A stretch of DNA of 64,000 nt, taken from the NCBI GenBank assembly GCA_024397875.1, contig CP073344.1:3463001-3527000 (forward strand), in the 5' to 3' direction. Positions 37,357 through 46,685 of this stretch are shown here, piece after piece; position 1 is the first letter of the stretch, and each line of letters opens with the position of its first letter. A program made the position numbers and the translations under genes. Below the pieces are notes generated by a model. That model was not told where the DNA came from and searched no databases. It saw only the letters and a program-made list of their open reading frames with translations. The DNA is from Amphritea atlantica. GTDB taxonomy: Bacteria; Pseudomonadota; Gammaproteobacteria; Pseudomonadales; Balneatricaceae.

Positions 37357-38031
37357 TCAGCGCTGACGGACTATCTGATAGTTACGGGCAAAATATTTCA
37401 CCGGTACACTCCAGATATGCACCATGCGCGTGAAGGGGAACACCACAAACATGGTCAGGCCAATGAAAATGTGCAGTTTGTACACCAGGCCAACCCCCAG
37501 CAGGTGTGTTGCAGCATCCGCCTGTAAAGTCACCAGTCCCTGCGCCCAGTCAGCCAGCAACAACATCACACCGCCATCCAGATGCCCAAGGGCAAAGGGA
37601 ATGGTCAGCAGACCCAGACTCACCTGCACAAATAACAGCACCAGGATAAAAATATCGGCTTTAGTACCGGTGGCACGCACTCTCGCGTCACCCAGACGCC
37701 GCTTCAGCAACAGCAGTGCGCCCGTCCAGCAGGCCACGCCCGCCAGACCACCGACAATAATTGCCAGCAGCTGCTTGTTACCGGCCGAAATAAACGGCGC
37801 ATACAGAGCATGCGGCGTCAGCAGGCCAACCAGGTGACCAAAAAAGATCACCAGAACGCCGACGTGAAACAGATTACTGGCCCGACGGAACCCCTTTGAG
37901 CTGAGCATCTGGCTGGAACTCGCGCGCCAGGTAAACTGCTCACGGTCATAACGGATCCAACTGGCGATAATAAATATCGCACCGGCAATGTAAGGATAAA
38001 CGCCAAAAAACAGATCATTCAGATAAGACAT
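37357..38031 (-). CDS. narI: Respiratory nitrate reductase gamma subunit (cytochrome b)
   Basis: A 224-residue membrane protein with five hydrophobic segments, carrying the two b hemes via conserved His (in LFHVGVLVIFFGHLVG and YKLHIFIGLTMFVVFPFTRMVH). It takes electrons from quinol and passes them to NarH. Last of narGHJI, followed by the PpiC gene. Confidence 0.96.
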   Translation of the reverse strand: MSYLNDLFFGVYPYIAGAIFIIASWIRYDREQFTWRASSSQMLSSKGFRRASNLFHVGVLVIFFGHLVGLLTPHALYAPFISAGNKQLLAIIVGGLAGVACWTGALLLLKRRLGDARVRATGTKADIFILVLLFVQVSLGLLTIPFALGHLDGGVMLLLADWAQGLVTLQADAATHLLGVGLVYKLHIFIGLTMFVVFPFTRMVHIWSVPVKYFARNYQIVRQR

Positions 38032-38047
38032 TTCTCTTCTCCAGGGC

Positions 38048-38782
38048 TCAGAAAGAACCGGCTGATTCAGAAGGAGCGGACGGGGACAGCGGCTGAATAT
38101 TCAGCGGCTGTACCTTATCCAGTTCACGGCGGCGCTGGGAAATCGCATTATCCCCGCAGTCCTGTGCACTGTTTTCAGTAAACCGCACCATCTCCTCTTC
38201 CCAGACTTCATCCATCGCTTCGGGCGTATCATCACGCACCTCAGCAGCCACTTTCTCCCGTAGTTCTTTGCGTTCCACCGGCACCCCGGTGAAACTCAAC
38301 AAGACTTCAAACAACAGTGCATAATTGCACTTTCGCTGATGCAGCCGGGTCTCAAGCAGGGCCAGAATATGACTGACGTCTGCCAGCCACTGCTGTACTT
38401 CAGATGCCGGACGCAGGGACAGGTATTCAAGAAACAGCGGCAGATAATCGGGCAGCTCACGCACATCGATTGCAAAACCCTCTTTTTCATACACCGCCAT
38501 CAGGTCGACCATCGCCTGACCACGGTCACGGCTTTCGCCGTGAACGTGTTCAAACAACAGCAGTGACAGTGAACGGCCACGGTCAAACTGTGATACATAG
38601 TTCTCCTGAGCATCCATCAGTTCCTGATTACAGAGTTGCTCGATGAATTCAATCAACTTTGCCTGCTGAGCCTCAGGTAAACCCTCGTCTGACTGCACTT
38701 CATCAATCAGTGCCTGACGTGCTTCAAAGAGTTCGCTTTCCGGATAGCCCAACAACGCCGAAATAACTTTCAGACTACGCAT
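38048..38782 (-). CDS. narJ: Nitrate reductase assembly chaperone
   Basis: A 244-residue NarJ. It holds apo-NarGH and assists cofactor insertion. Typical motifs LLGYPESELFEARQ and LFEHVHGESRDRGQAMVDL. The start at 38782 overlaps narH by 8 bp; a longer in-frame extension inside narH was rejected because it lacks family similarity. The C-terminal acidic and Pro-rich tail is usual. Confidence 0.94.
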   Translation of the reverse strand: MRSLKVISALLGYPESELFEARQALIDEVQSDEGLPEAQQAKLIEFIEQLCNQELMDAQENYVSQFDRGRSLSLLLFEHVHGESRDRGQAMVDLMAVYEKEGFAIDVRELPDYLPLFLEYLSLRPASEVQQWLADVSHILALLETRLHQRKCNYALLFEVLLSFTGVPVERKELREKVAAEVRDDTPEAMDEVWEEEMVRFTENSAQDCGDNAISQRRRELDKVQPLNIQPLSPSAPSESAGSF

Positions 38783-40352
38783 CTTCCACCTCCCGGTCCT
38801 GCAGTAACTGTGGATCCACATGCTGAACAGCGCTGACCTTCTCAACCATGGTGACGTTCTGTTTCTTCGCCCCGAACAAGTTGAATTCAGTCTCACCACC
38901 GGCACAGCCGTTACCAAAACTGAAACCGCAACCGTTACGCTCAGGGAACGCTTCGCGGGCCAGCTCACGATGGCTGGTCGGTATCACAAAACGATCCTCA
39001 TAATTGGCAATTGCCAGGTAGCGGTACATCTCCTTCGCCTGATGCTCTGTCAGCCCGGCATCTGCCAGAACCTCCAGATTGATCTTGCCTTCCACCTGTT
39101 CATCGCGTTTATAGGCACGCATAGCCAACAGACGCTTCAGAGCACTGATGACGGGTTTTTCATCCCCGGCAGTCAGCAGGTTAGCCAGATATTTCACCGG
39201 TATACGCAGACTTTCCACATCCGGAATAGTGCCGTTCATACCGATCTTTCCGGCATCCGCAGCGGATTGGATCGGGCTCAGCGGTGGCACATACCAAACC
39301 ATCGGCAACGTCCGGTATTCAGGGTGTAGTGGCAGAGCCAGCTTCCAGTCCATCGCCAGTTTGTACACCGGAGAGTTCTGTGCCGCCGTGATCACGCTAT
39401 CGGTAACACCGTCCTTACGGGCCTGTTCAATGACCGCCGGATCGAACGGATCGAGGAAGATCTCCAGCTGTTTCTCATACAGGTCCTGCTCATTACCGGC
39501 AGAGGCAATTTCCTGAATCCGGTCTGCGTCATACAACATCACACCCAGGTAGCGGATACGACCCACACAGGTTTCAGAACACACCGTTGGCATACCGGAT
39601 TCAATCCGTGGATAGCAGAAGATACACTTCTCAGACTTACCGGTTTTCCAGTTGTAGTAGATCTTTTTGTACGGACAGCCGCTGACACACATACGCCAGC
39701 CGCGGCATTTATCCTGATCGATCAGAACAATACCGTCCTCTTCACGCTTGTAGATGGCACCGGACGGACAGGATGCAGCACAGGCCGGGTTCAGGCAGTG
39801 CTCGCACAGTCGCGGCAGGTACATCATGAAAGTATTCTCGAACTCGCCGTAGATCTCTTTCTGGACGTTGTCGAAATTCTTATCCTTGGAGCGCTTTTTG
39901 AACTCAGTACCGAGGATCTCCTCCCAGTTGGGGCCCCATTCGATCTTCTTCATCCGGTCACCGGTGATCAGTGATCGCGGCCGGGCTACTGGCTGATGTT
40001 TGCCTTCGGGTGCGCTATGAAGGTGCTGGTAGTCGAAGTCGAACGGCTCATAGTAGTCGTCGATTTCCGGCAGATCCGGGTTGGCGAAGATATTCGCCAG
40101 TACCCGCCATTTGCCACCGATACGCGGCTCGATACTGCCATCGGCTTTCCGCCGCCAGCCACCGTTCCACTTATCCTGATTCTCCCACTCTTTGGGGTAG
40201 CCGATACCGGGCTTGGTCTCGACATTGTTGAACCAGGCGTACTCCATACCTTCGCGGGAGGTCCAGACGTTCTTACAGGTGATCGAGCAGGTGTGACAAC
40301 CGATACACTTATCAAGGTTCAGCACCATGCCTATTTGAGAACGGATTTTCAT
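38775..40352 (-). CDS. narH: Respiratory nitrate reductase beta subunit
   Basis: A 525-residue iron-sulfur protein with four cluster-binding Cys groups. These are CIGCHTCSITCKNVW near residue 16, CEHCLNPACAASCPSG near 185, CRGWRMCVSGCPYKKI near 215, and CIFCYPRIESG...CSETC. Trp in CRGW marks the 3Fe-4S cluster. It relays electrons from NarI to NarG. It overlaps narG by 4 bp. Confidence 0.97.
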   Translation of the reverse strand: MKIRSQIGMVLNLDKCIGCHTCSITCKNVWTSREGMEYAWFNNVETKPGIGYPKEWENQDKWNGGWRRKADGSIEPRIGGKWRVLANIFANPDLPEIDDYYEPFDFDYQHLHSAPEGKHQPVARPRSLITGDRMKKIEWGPNWEEILGTEFKKRSKDKNFDNVQKEIYGEFENTFMMYLPRLCEHCLNPACAASCPSGAIYKREEDGIVLIDQDKCRGWRMCVSGCPYKKIYYNWKTGKSEKCIFCYPRIESGMPTVCSETCVGRIRYLGVMLYDADRIQEIASAGNEQDLYEKQLEIFLDPFDPAVIEQARKDGVTDSVITAAQNSPVYKLAMDWKLALPLHPEYRTLPMVWYVPPLSPIQSAADAGKIGMNGTIPDVESLRIPVKYLANLLTAGDEKPVISALKRLLAMRAYKRDEQVEGKINLEVLADAGLTEHQAKEMYRYLAIANYEDRFVIPTSHRELAREAFPERNGCGFSFGNGCAGGETEFNLFGAKKQNVTMVEKVSAVQHVDPQLLQDREVEDA

Positions 40353-43300
40353 TGTACCGCCTCCTGAACATAATCATTATTCTCGCCATCCAGCCAGTCG
40401 ATGTTCTTCATCTTACGTACAATGACGAACTCATCCCGGTTGGAGCCCACAGTCCCGTAGTAGTTGAAACCGTACGCCTGCTGTGCATAACCACCGATCA
40501 TATGCGTCGGTTTCGGGCACGCGCGGGTGACCGAGTTATGAATACCGCCACGGGTTCCGGAGGTCTCCGCACCCGGGATATTCACGATACGTTCCTGGGC
40601 GTGATACATCATGGTCATCCCTTCGTTAACCCGCTGCGACACCACGACACGGGCGGCAATCGCACCGTTACTGTTGAAGATTTCAACCCAGTCGTTATCT
40701 TCTATGCCGACCTTCTGTGCATCCACTTCAGACATCCAGATGATCGGACCACCGCGGGACAACGTCAGCATCAGCAGGTTATCGCTGTAGGTCGAATGAA
40801 TACCCCACTTCTGATGCGGAGTGATCCAGTTCAGGGCGATTTCCGGGTTACCATTAGGCAACTTATTCATCATCGGTTTGACCGACTTGGTATTAATCGG
40901 CGGCCGGTAAACCAGCAGACTTTCACCGAAATCACGCATCCACTGATGATCCTGATAGTACTGCTGCCGTCCGGTCAGGGTACGCCATGGAATCAACTCG
41001 TGAACGTTGGTATAACCCGCATTGTAGGAAACATGCTCATCTTCCAGGCCAGACCAGGTCGGTGAAGATATGATCTTACGGGGTTGCGCCTGCACATCAC
41101 GGAAGCGGATCTTTTCATCCTCTTTCGGCTTCGCCAGATGGGTATGATCCAGACCGGTAAACTCACCCAGTGCCGACCAGGCCTTCACGGCAACCTGACC
41201 ATTGGTTTCCGGCGCCAGACCGAGGATCATCTCCGCCGCATCAATCGCGGTTTCCAGTTTAGCCCGGTCTTTACCGGCACCCTCTTCGCTATGCGTCCAG
41301 TTGAGTTTCTTGAGTAACTCAACCTCATCCTTCGTATCCCAGCTAATTCCCTTACCACCATTACCCAGGCTTTCCAGTAAAGGGCCGACCGAGGTGAAGC
41401 GAGCGTAGGTATTCGGATAGTCGCGTTCGACCACCGCCAGATTTGGCAGCGTTTTACCCGGAACCGGTTCGCACTCGCCTTTCTTCCAGTCTTTAACATC
41501 ATAGGGCTGAGACAGTTCTCCCGGTGAGTCATGCTGTAAAGGCACGGTAACCAGATCCTGTTCTACACCCAGATGACCGACACAGACCTTGGAAAATGAC
41601 TTCGCAATGCCTTTGTAGATATCCCAGTCGGAACGGGCTTCCCAGGCGGGATCGGTGGCCGCAGACAGCGGATGAATAAACGGATGCATATCCGAGGTAT
41701 TCAGATCGTCCTTCTCGTACCAGGTGGCAGTCGGCAACACGATATCGGAGTACAGGCAGGTGGTAGACATACGGAAATCCAGTGTCACCAGCAGGTCAAC
41801 CTTGCCCTCTGCCCCCTGTTCGTGCCATTTGACCTCTTCCGGCTTAGGCCCATCTTCGGCGCCCAGATCCTTACCCAGCACCGAGTGATTGGTACCCAGC
41901 AGGTACTTGAGCATGTACTCATGGCCCTTACCGGAGCTACCCAGCAGGTTAGAACGCCAGATAAACATATTCCGTGGGAAGTTCTTCGGGTTATCCGGAT
42001 CCTCAGCGGCAAACGCAATACCACCGGATTTTAACTGCTCAACCGTATATTCCTGCGGTGTTACGCCGGCGGCTTCCGCAGCCTTGGTAATTTCCAGCGG
42101 GTTCTGATTCAACTGTGGTGCAGACGGTAACCAGCCCATCCGTTCGGAACGCACATTAAAGTCGATCAGGCTGCCGGTATATTTGGACTTGTCCGCCAGT
42201 GGTGACAGAATTTCATTCACTTCCAGTTTTTCGTAGCGCCACTGACTGGAGTGGTTGTAGAAGAAGCTGGTACCGTTCATCTGCCGTGGCGGACGCTGCC
42301 AGTCGAGACCAAATGCCAGCGGTAACCAGCCACACTGTGGTCGCAGCTTTTCCTGCCCCACATAGTGCGCCCAACCGCCGCCGCTCTGACCGATACAACC
42401 GCACATTACCAGCAGGTTGATCAGGCCACGGTAGTTCATATCCATGTGATACCAGTGGTTCATACCGGCACCGACAATGATCATAGAGCGACCTTTGGTC
42501 TTGTTTGCAGTGTCGGCAAACTCACGGGCGATCTGAATCGCCACATTGCGATCCACACCGGTGATCTTCTCCTGCCAGGCCGGGGTGTAAGGCGCATTAT
42601 CATCGTAGCTGTCCGCCACAAAATCACCGCCCAGACCACGATTAACGCCATAGTTTGCCAGCATCAGGTCGCCAACGGTGACCACCAGGGACTCACCCCC
42701 ATCGGCCAGTCTGATTTTTTTCGCCGGCAGATTGTGATGGATCACATCACTGAAGACGTTATTGGTGAAGTATTCATTTTCAACGCCACCAAAGTATGGG
42801 AAACCGACCGAAACCACGTCATCGTGACTATCGATCAGACTGATTGCCAGACGGGTATCCTGACCTTCGCCACCCTCTTTCTCTTCAATATTCCACTTAC
42901 CCTTCTCTCCCCAGCGGAAACCGATGGAACCGTTGGGCACCACAAAGCTGTTGCTGTCTGAATCAAAGGCGACGGTTTTCCAGTCCGGATTATTTTCCTG
43001 TCCGAGCGACTGATCGAAGTCGGCGGCGCGGATAAAGCGGCCCGGCGCATAGCTGCCGTCTTCGCGCTGCTCCAGCTGTACCAGGAACGGCATATCGCTG
43101 TATTTACGCGCGTAATCGTTGAAGTACTCGCTGGGCTTATCGACATAAAACTCTTTCAGAATCACATGCCCCATGGCCATCGCCAGTGCAGCATCAGTAC
43201 CCTGTTTCGGGTTCATCCACTGATCGCACAGCTTAGCGACTTCGGAATAGTCCGGAGTGACGGCCACGGTTTTAGTTCCCTTGTAACGTACTTCAGTAAA

Positions 43301-44101
43301 GAAGTGAGCATCCGGGGTACGGGTCTGCGGCACATTGGAGCCCCAGGCGATAATGTAGTTGGAGTTATACCAGTCGGCCGACTCAGGTACGTCTGTCTGC
43401 TCTCCCCAGGTCATCGGTGACGCCGGTGGCAGATCGCAGTACCAGTCGTAGAAACTCAGACAGGCTCCACCGATCAGTGACAAATAGCGGGCACCGGCCG
43501 CATAGGAAACCATCGACATCGCAGGAATTGGCGAGAAGCCGACCACCCGATCCGGGCCATACTGCTTAATGGTATAAGCGTTGGACGCGGCGATAATTTC
43601 ATTCACCTCATCCCAACTGGAACGGACAAAGCCACCCAGTCCCCGTACCGATTTATATGACTTAGCTTTTTCCGGGTTCTCGACAATAGACTCCCAGGCA
43701 TCCACAGGATCCTGATGACTTAGACGAGCCTCACGCCACAGTTGCAGCAGGCGCTTGCGAATAGTTGGATATTTCAGCCGGTTAGCGCTGTAGATATACC
43801 AGGAATAACTGGCACCACGGGGACAACCACGAGGCTCATGATTAGGCAGATCGGGTCGGGTACGCGGATAGTCAGTCTGCTGGGTTTCCCAGGTAATCAG
43901 ACCGTTTTTAACGTAAATTTTCCAGCTGCAGGAACCGGTACAGTTCACCCCATGGGTGGACCGGACAATCTTGTCATGCTGCCAGCGCTGGCGATAGCTA
44001 TCCTCCCAGTCACGGCTTTCCGTGGTGGTCTGGCCGTGGCTGCCGGAAAAACTTTCCGGCTTCTTCTTCAGATATTTTAGTCGATCAAGCAAATGGCTCA
44101 T
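40349..44101 (-). CDS. narG: Respiratory nitrate reductase alpha subunit
   Basis: A 1250-residue molybdoenzyme (E. coli NarG has 1247). The FS0 4Fe-4S cluster motif HGVNCTGSCSW is near residue 50. The Mo-bis-MGD domains follow throughout, including the VAFSPIPAMS-like segment and QSGGGWAHYVGQEKL. No Tat signal, so it faces the cytoplasm. The start MSHLLDRLKYLKKK follows AGGAG; 29 upstream residues were dropped. The promoter region holds an FNR box (44302-44315) and a NarL site (44352-44367). Confidence 0.97.
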   Translation of the reverse strand: MSHLLDRLKYLKKKPESFSGSHGQTTTESRDWEDSYRQRWQHDKIVRSTHGVNCTGSCSWKIYVKNGLITWETQQTDYPRTRPDLPNHEPRGCPRGASYSWYIYSANRLKYPTIRKRLLQLWREARLSHQDPVDAWESIVENPEKAKSYKSVRGLGGFVRSSWDEVNEIIAASNAYTIKQYGPDRVVGFSPIPAMSMVSYAAGARYLSLIGGACLSFYDWYCDLPPASPMTWGEQTDVPESADWYNSNYIIAWGSNVPQTRTPDAHFFTEVRYKGTKTVAVTPDYSEVAKLCDQWMNPKQGTDAALAMAMGHVILKEFYVDKPSEYFNDYARKYSDMPFLVQLEQREDGSYAPGRFIRAADFDQSLGQENNPDWKTVAFDSDSNSFVVPNGSIGFRWGEKGKWNIEEKEGGEGQDTRLAISLIDSHDDVVSVGFPYFGGVENEYFTNNVFSDVIHHNLPAKKIRLADGGESLVVTVGDLMLANYGVNRGLGGDFVADSYDDNAPYTPAWQEKITGVDRNVAIQIAREFADTANKTKGRSMIIVGAGMNHWYHMDMNYRGLINLLVMCGCIGQSGGGWAHYVGQEKLRPQCGWLPLAFGLDWQRPPRQMNGTSFFYNHSSQWRYEKLEVNEILSPLADKSKYTGSLIDFNVRSERMGWLPSAPQLNQNPLEITKAAEAAGVTPQEYTVEQLKSGGIAFAAEDPDNPKNFPRNMFIWRSNLLGSSGKGHEYMLKYLLGTNHSVLGKDLGAEDGPKPEEVKWHEQGAEGKVDLLVTLDFRMSTTCLYSDIVLPTATWYEKDDLNTSDMHPFIHPLSAATDPAWEARSDWDIYKGIAKSFSKVCVGHLGVEQDLVTVPLQHDSPGELSQPYDVKDWKKGECEPVPGKTLPNLAVVERDYPNTYARFTSVGPLLESLGNGGKGISWDTKDEVELLKKLNWTHSEEGAGKDRAKLETAIDAAEMILGLAPETNGQVAVKAWSALGEFTGLDHTHLAKPKEDEKIRFRDVQAQPRKIISSPTWSGLEDEHVSYNAGYTNVHELIPWRTLTGRQQYYQDHQWMRDFGESLLVYRPPINTKSVKPMMNKLPNGNPEIALNWITPHQKWGIHSTYSDNLLMLTLSRGGPIIWMSEVDAQKVGIEDNDWVEIFNSNGAIAARVVVSQRVNEGMTMMYHAQERIVNIPGAETSGTRGGIHNSVTRACPKPTHMIGGYAQQAYGFNYYGTVGSNRDEFVIVRKMKNIDWLDGENNDYVQEAVQ

Positions 44102-44301
44102 TTCATTATCTCCTGAAGCCTCTTGGTCAGGACAAAATTCATCGGCTGATGAATTTCTCTGCTTTATTTCCCCGGAGCAGACATCCACTGTACTGCGATT
44201 CCGGATTCCATCGGGTCTGGATGCAAGCGATGCTGCGACATTGCAGCCCGGCCTGCGGTTTACTGTAGTGCTGAAAGTACGTGATATCCGGCTGAAGTCT
44301 G

Positions 44302-44315
44302 TTGACCCAGATCAA
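44302..44315 (-). promoter_or_regulatory. FNR/Dnr box of narG
   Basis: TTGACCCAGATCAA. With a -41.5 position the start would fall near 44267, and TACTTT at 44274-44279 sits correctly as a -10. Confidence 0.75.
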
Positions 44316-44351
44316 CACTCTGAAAACTCGAAAGCGCCCGAAAAAAGCCTA

Positions 44352-44367
44352 TACCACCAAAGTGATA
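44352..44367 (-). promoter_or_regulatory. NarL 7-2-7 site of narG
   Basis: TACCACC-AA-AGTGATA, 12 of 14 matches to TACYNMT-N2-AKNRGTA, centred 51 bp upstream of the FNR box. Confidence 0.6.
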
Positions 44368-44379
44368 CGCCCACAAAAA

Positions 44380-44916
44380 ACACATAACCATTTGTTTTAT
44401 TTAATAAAAAAAGAACAGAGAGGAGTAGAACAGAGGACTTATCAACAACCAGGTTCTTTATAGGTATGCCACCCTGGTGAACCACAAAAGCGACTTTTTC
44501 ATGCGACAGAAAGACACGTAAGAACGCTGCCCACAGCCGCCAACAGAACAGAGAATAGAGAATAGAGAATAGAGAGACGACAGACTTGAGAATGAGGTAA
44601 GAGATGCTGGCAACGGCGCAACGCCACCCGGAAATAAACCTCAGGCAGGACGCCCGCCCAAACCTGTGACGACTTCGACGTACAGACAGCGGTAGCAACC
44701 TTAGCCGCACGATTAACGTGCTCCGCCACCAGCGACGGCGCGCCACAGGAGCACCCCACCAGCGCGTCAGACGGCACAGTTTCACCACTGAACCTGTACA
44801 ACCTCTGGTATGGCCCCTCAGTCAGCAACTCAGTTAGTAGCTCAGTCGGTGGAATATGAGACACTGACAGACAACAACTCACAGCCGGAATCCGTCAGTG
44901 CCCGGACATTCAACAA
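44380..44916. other. Non-coding spacer between narK2 and the narG promoter
   Basis: About 540 bp without a recognised gene. It contains three tandem AGAGAAT-type heptamers near 44548-44577 and repeated CTCAGT elements near 44815-44845. Minus-strand frames here (44312-44788 and 44499-44882) are not protein-like. Origin unknown. Confidence 0.5.
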
Positions 44917-44939
44917 GAAAAGGGGCCCGCAGGCCCCTT
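44917..44939 (-). terminator. Intrinsic terminator after narK2
   Basis: AAGGGGCC (44920-44927), loop CGCA, GGCCCCTT; on the minus strand it is followed by TTTTCTT. It lies 30 bp after the narK2 stop, so narG depends mainly on its own promoter. Confidence 0.8.
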
Positions 44940-44969
44940 ATACACAGTGTTTTTTACCAATATTAATGG

Positions 44970-46574
44970 CTACGGATTTTTATACTCAGCTTTGGGTCCC
45001 AGGTAGAACCACCAGTTCATCAGCAGACACAGCAGATAGAACAGCGCGAAGCCATAGAGCGCGTTTTCCGGTGTCGCAAGATTGATCTGTTCACCGAATA
45101 CCTTAGGAATAACAAACGCCCCGTAAGCAGCTACCGCAGAGGTCCAGCCCAGCGCGGGACCGGCCTGTTCCTTATCAAACACCATCGCAATGGTACGGAA
45201 AGTAGAACCATTACCAATGCCTGTCGCGGCAAACAGCACCAGAAACAAGAGCAGAAACGGTACAAAGAACTCTTCCGGATTGGCAGACTGATACGCCGCC
45301 TTGAGGTAATAAGCCACTCCCAGAGCACTGGCAATCATGACAATCGCAACCACCTGAGTCACTTTAGCACCACCGACTTTATCGGCAATCCAGCCACCAA
45401 CCGGGCGAATAAGGGCACCGATAAAGGGCCCCATCCAGGCGTACATCAATGCAGAAGGACCATTATTGTTGACGGTTTCATGGGTCATAATGCCATCGAC
45501 CATCAGGTGCTGATAACCGAATACCACCTTAATCGCCAGCGCAAAACCGGCAGAATATCCGATAAAGCTACCGAACGTCATCGTGTAAATAACACTCATG
45601 ATCCAGGTATGTTTATTATTGAAAATCTTAAACTGACGCTGCAGATTGGGCTTGATATCCCCGGGAACCATCTTCATCAGCACCACGGTCAACAGCAAAA
45701 TACCCGCTATCACCGGCCACTTGGCAATTGCCGGTGCGCCCATCCCCACAGGGGCTGGCAAAATCACATACAGACCACAGGCCGCAGTAAAGAAACCGAT
45801 CAGCAACAGACCGAGAATTTTGCCCATCGCCCCGGCGGAACTGCCCACATCCGGTGATACCGCCTCGGTTTTGATATTGTGCATACCAAACCAGCTCATC
45901 ACCGCCAGTGGTATCAGAAACAACAGCCAGACATACCCGGCATTATGCACATAGGTTTCTGAGCCGGCCGGAATTTTTCCGATCAACGTCCCTGAGGTGT
46001 TTTCCAGAATCATGGCATCGCCACCAAAGATCCCGAACGTCATCACCAGAGGCACCAGAATTTGCATGGTGGTTACCCCGGCATTACCCAGCCCGGCATT
46101 CAGTCCAAGCGCCAGACCCTGCTGTCGCTTGGGAAAGAAAAAGCTGATATTGGACATAGAAGAAGCAAAATTACCGCCGCCGATCCCCGACAGAAACGCC
46201 AGCAACTGGAACACCCACAGTGGCGTATCCTTGTCCTGCAGTGCCAGCCCGGTACCAAACGCCGGCACCATCAGCAATGCGGTGGTGAAGAAGACAGTAT
46301 TGCGCCCCCCGGCGATACGAATAAAGAAACTACTCGGAATCCTCAGGGTCGCACCGGTCAGACCGGCAATACCGGCCAGCGTAAACAGTTCCGCTTTCTC
46401 AAAGGGAAACCCCAGGTTAAGCATCTGTACGGTAATAATGCCCCAGTACAACCAGACAGCAAAACCACACAGCAGACTCGGAATAGAGATCCACAGGTTG
46501 CGATTCGCTACCCTCTTCCCTTCCTCTTCCCAGAACTTAGTGTTCTCGACATCCCATATTTTTAAATCAGACAT
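44970..46574 (-). CDS. narK2: Nitrate/nitrite antiporter, NarK2 type
   Basis: A 534-residue major facilitator of the nitrate/nitrite porter family with about 12 membrane segments. Nitrate signature GGGNFASSMSNISFFFPKRQQG lies in the N-half, and GIGNGSTFRTIAMVF in the C-half. The sequence type is the larger NarK2, usually a nitrate/nitrite exchanger. It follows narK1 by 111 bp. The K1/K2 naming rests on size and family pattern. Confidence 0.88.
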   Translation of the reverse strand: MSDLKIWDVENTKFWEEEGKRVANRNLWISIPSLLCGFAVWLYWGIITVQMLNLGFPFEKAELFTLAGIAGLTGATLRIPSSFFIRIAGGRNTVFFTTALLMVPAFGTGLALQDKDTPLWVFQLLAFLSGIGGGNFASSMSNISFFFPKRQQGLALGLNAGLGNAGVTTMQILVPLVMTFGIFGGDAMILENTSGTLIGKIPAGSETYVHNAGYVWLLFLIPLAVMSWFGMHNIKTEAVSPDVGSSAGAMGKILGLLLIGFFTAACGLYVILPAPVGMGAPAIAKWPVIAGILLLTVVLMKMVPGDIKPNLQRQFKIFNNKHTWIMSVIYTMTFGSFIGYSAGFALAIKVVFGYQHLMVDGIMTHETVNNNGPSALMYAWMGPFIGALIRPVGGWIADKVGGAKVTQVVAIVMIASALGVAYYLKAAYQSANPEEFFVPFLLLFLVLFAATGIGNGSTFRTIAMVFDKEQAGPALGWTSAVAAYGAFVIPKVFGEQINLATPENALYGFALFYLLCLLMNWWFYLGPKAEYKNP

Positions 46575-46685
46575 AACTGACTCTCCAGACTGAAGCAGTC
46601 AGGAGGTCATCTCCTGCTGCCTTCGATTTCAAACCCTGTCTGCGGTGGCACAACACGGACTTCGTTGCCCTCGCCTGCCTACAAA

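Noticed and set aside
38782..38968. N-terminal extension of NarJ by 62 residues
   Set aside because: It lies inside narH, is not NarJ-like, and the internal ATG gives the usual NarJ start.
44312..44882. Minus-strand frames in the narK2-narG spacer as genes
   Set aside because: They overlap each other in different frames, contain simple repeats, and have no recognisable domain or ribosome site.
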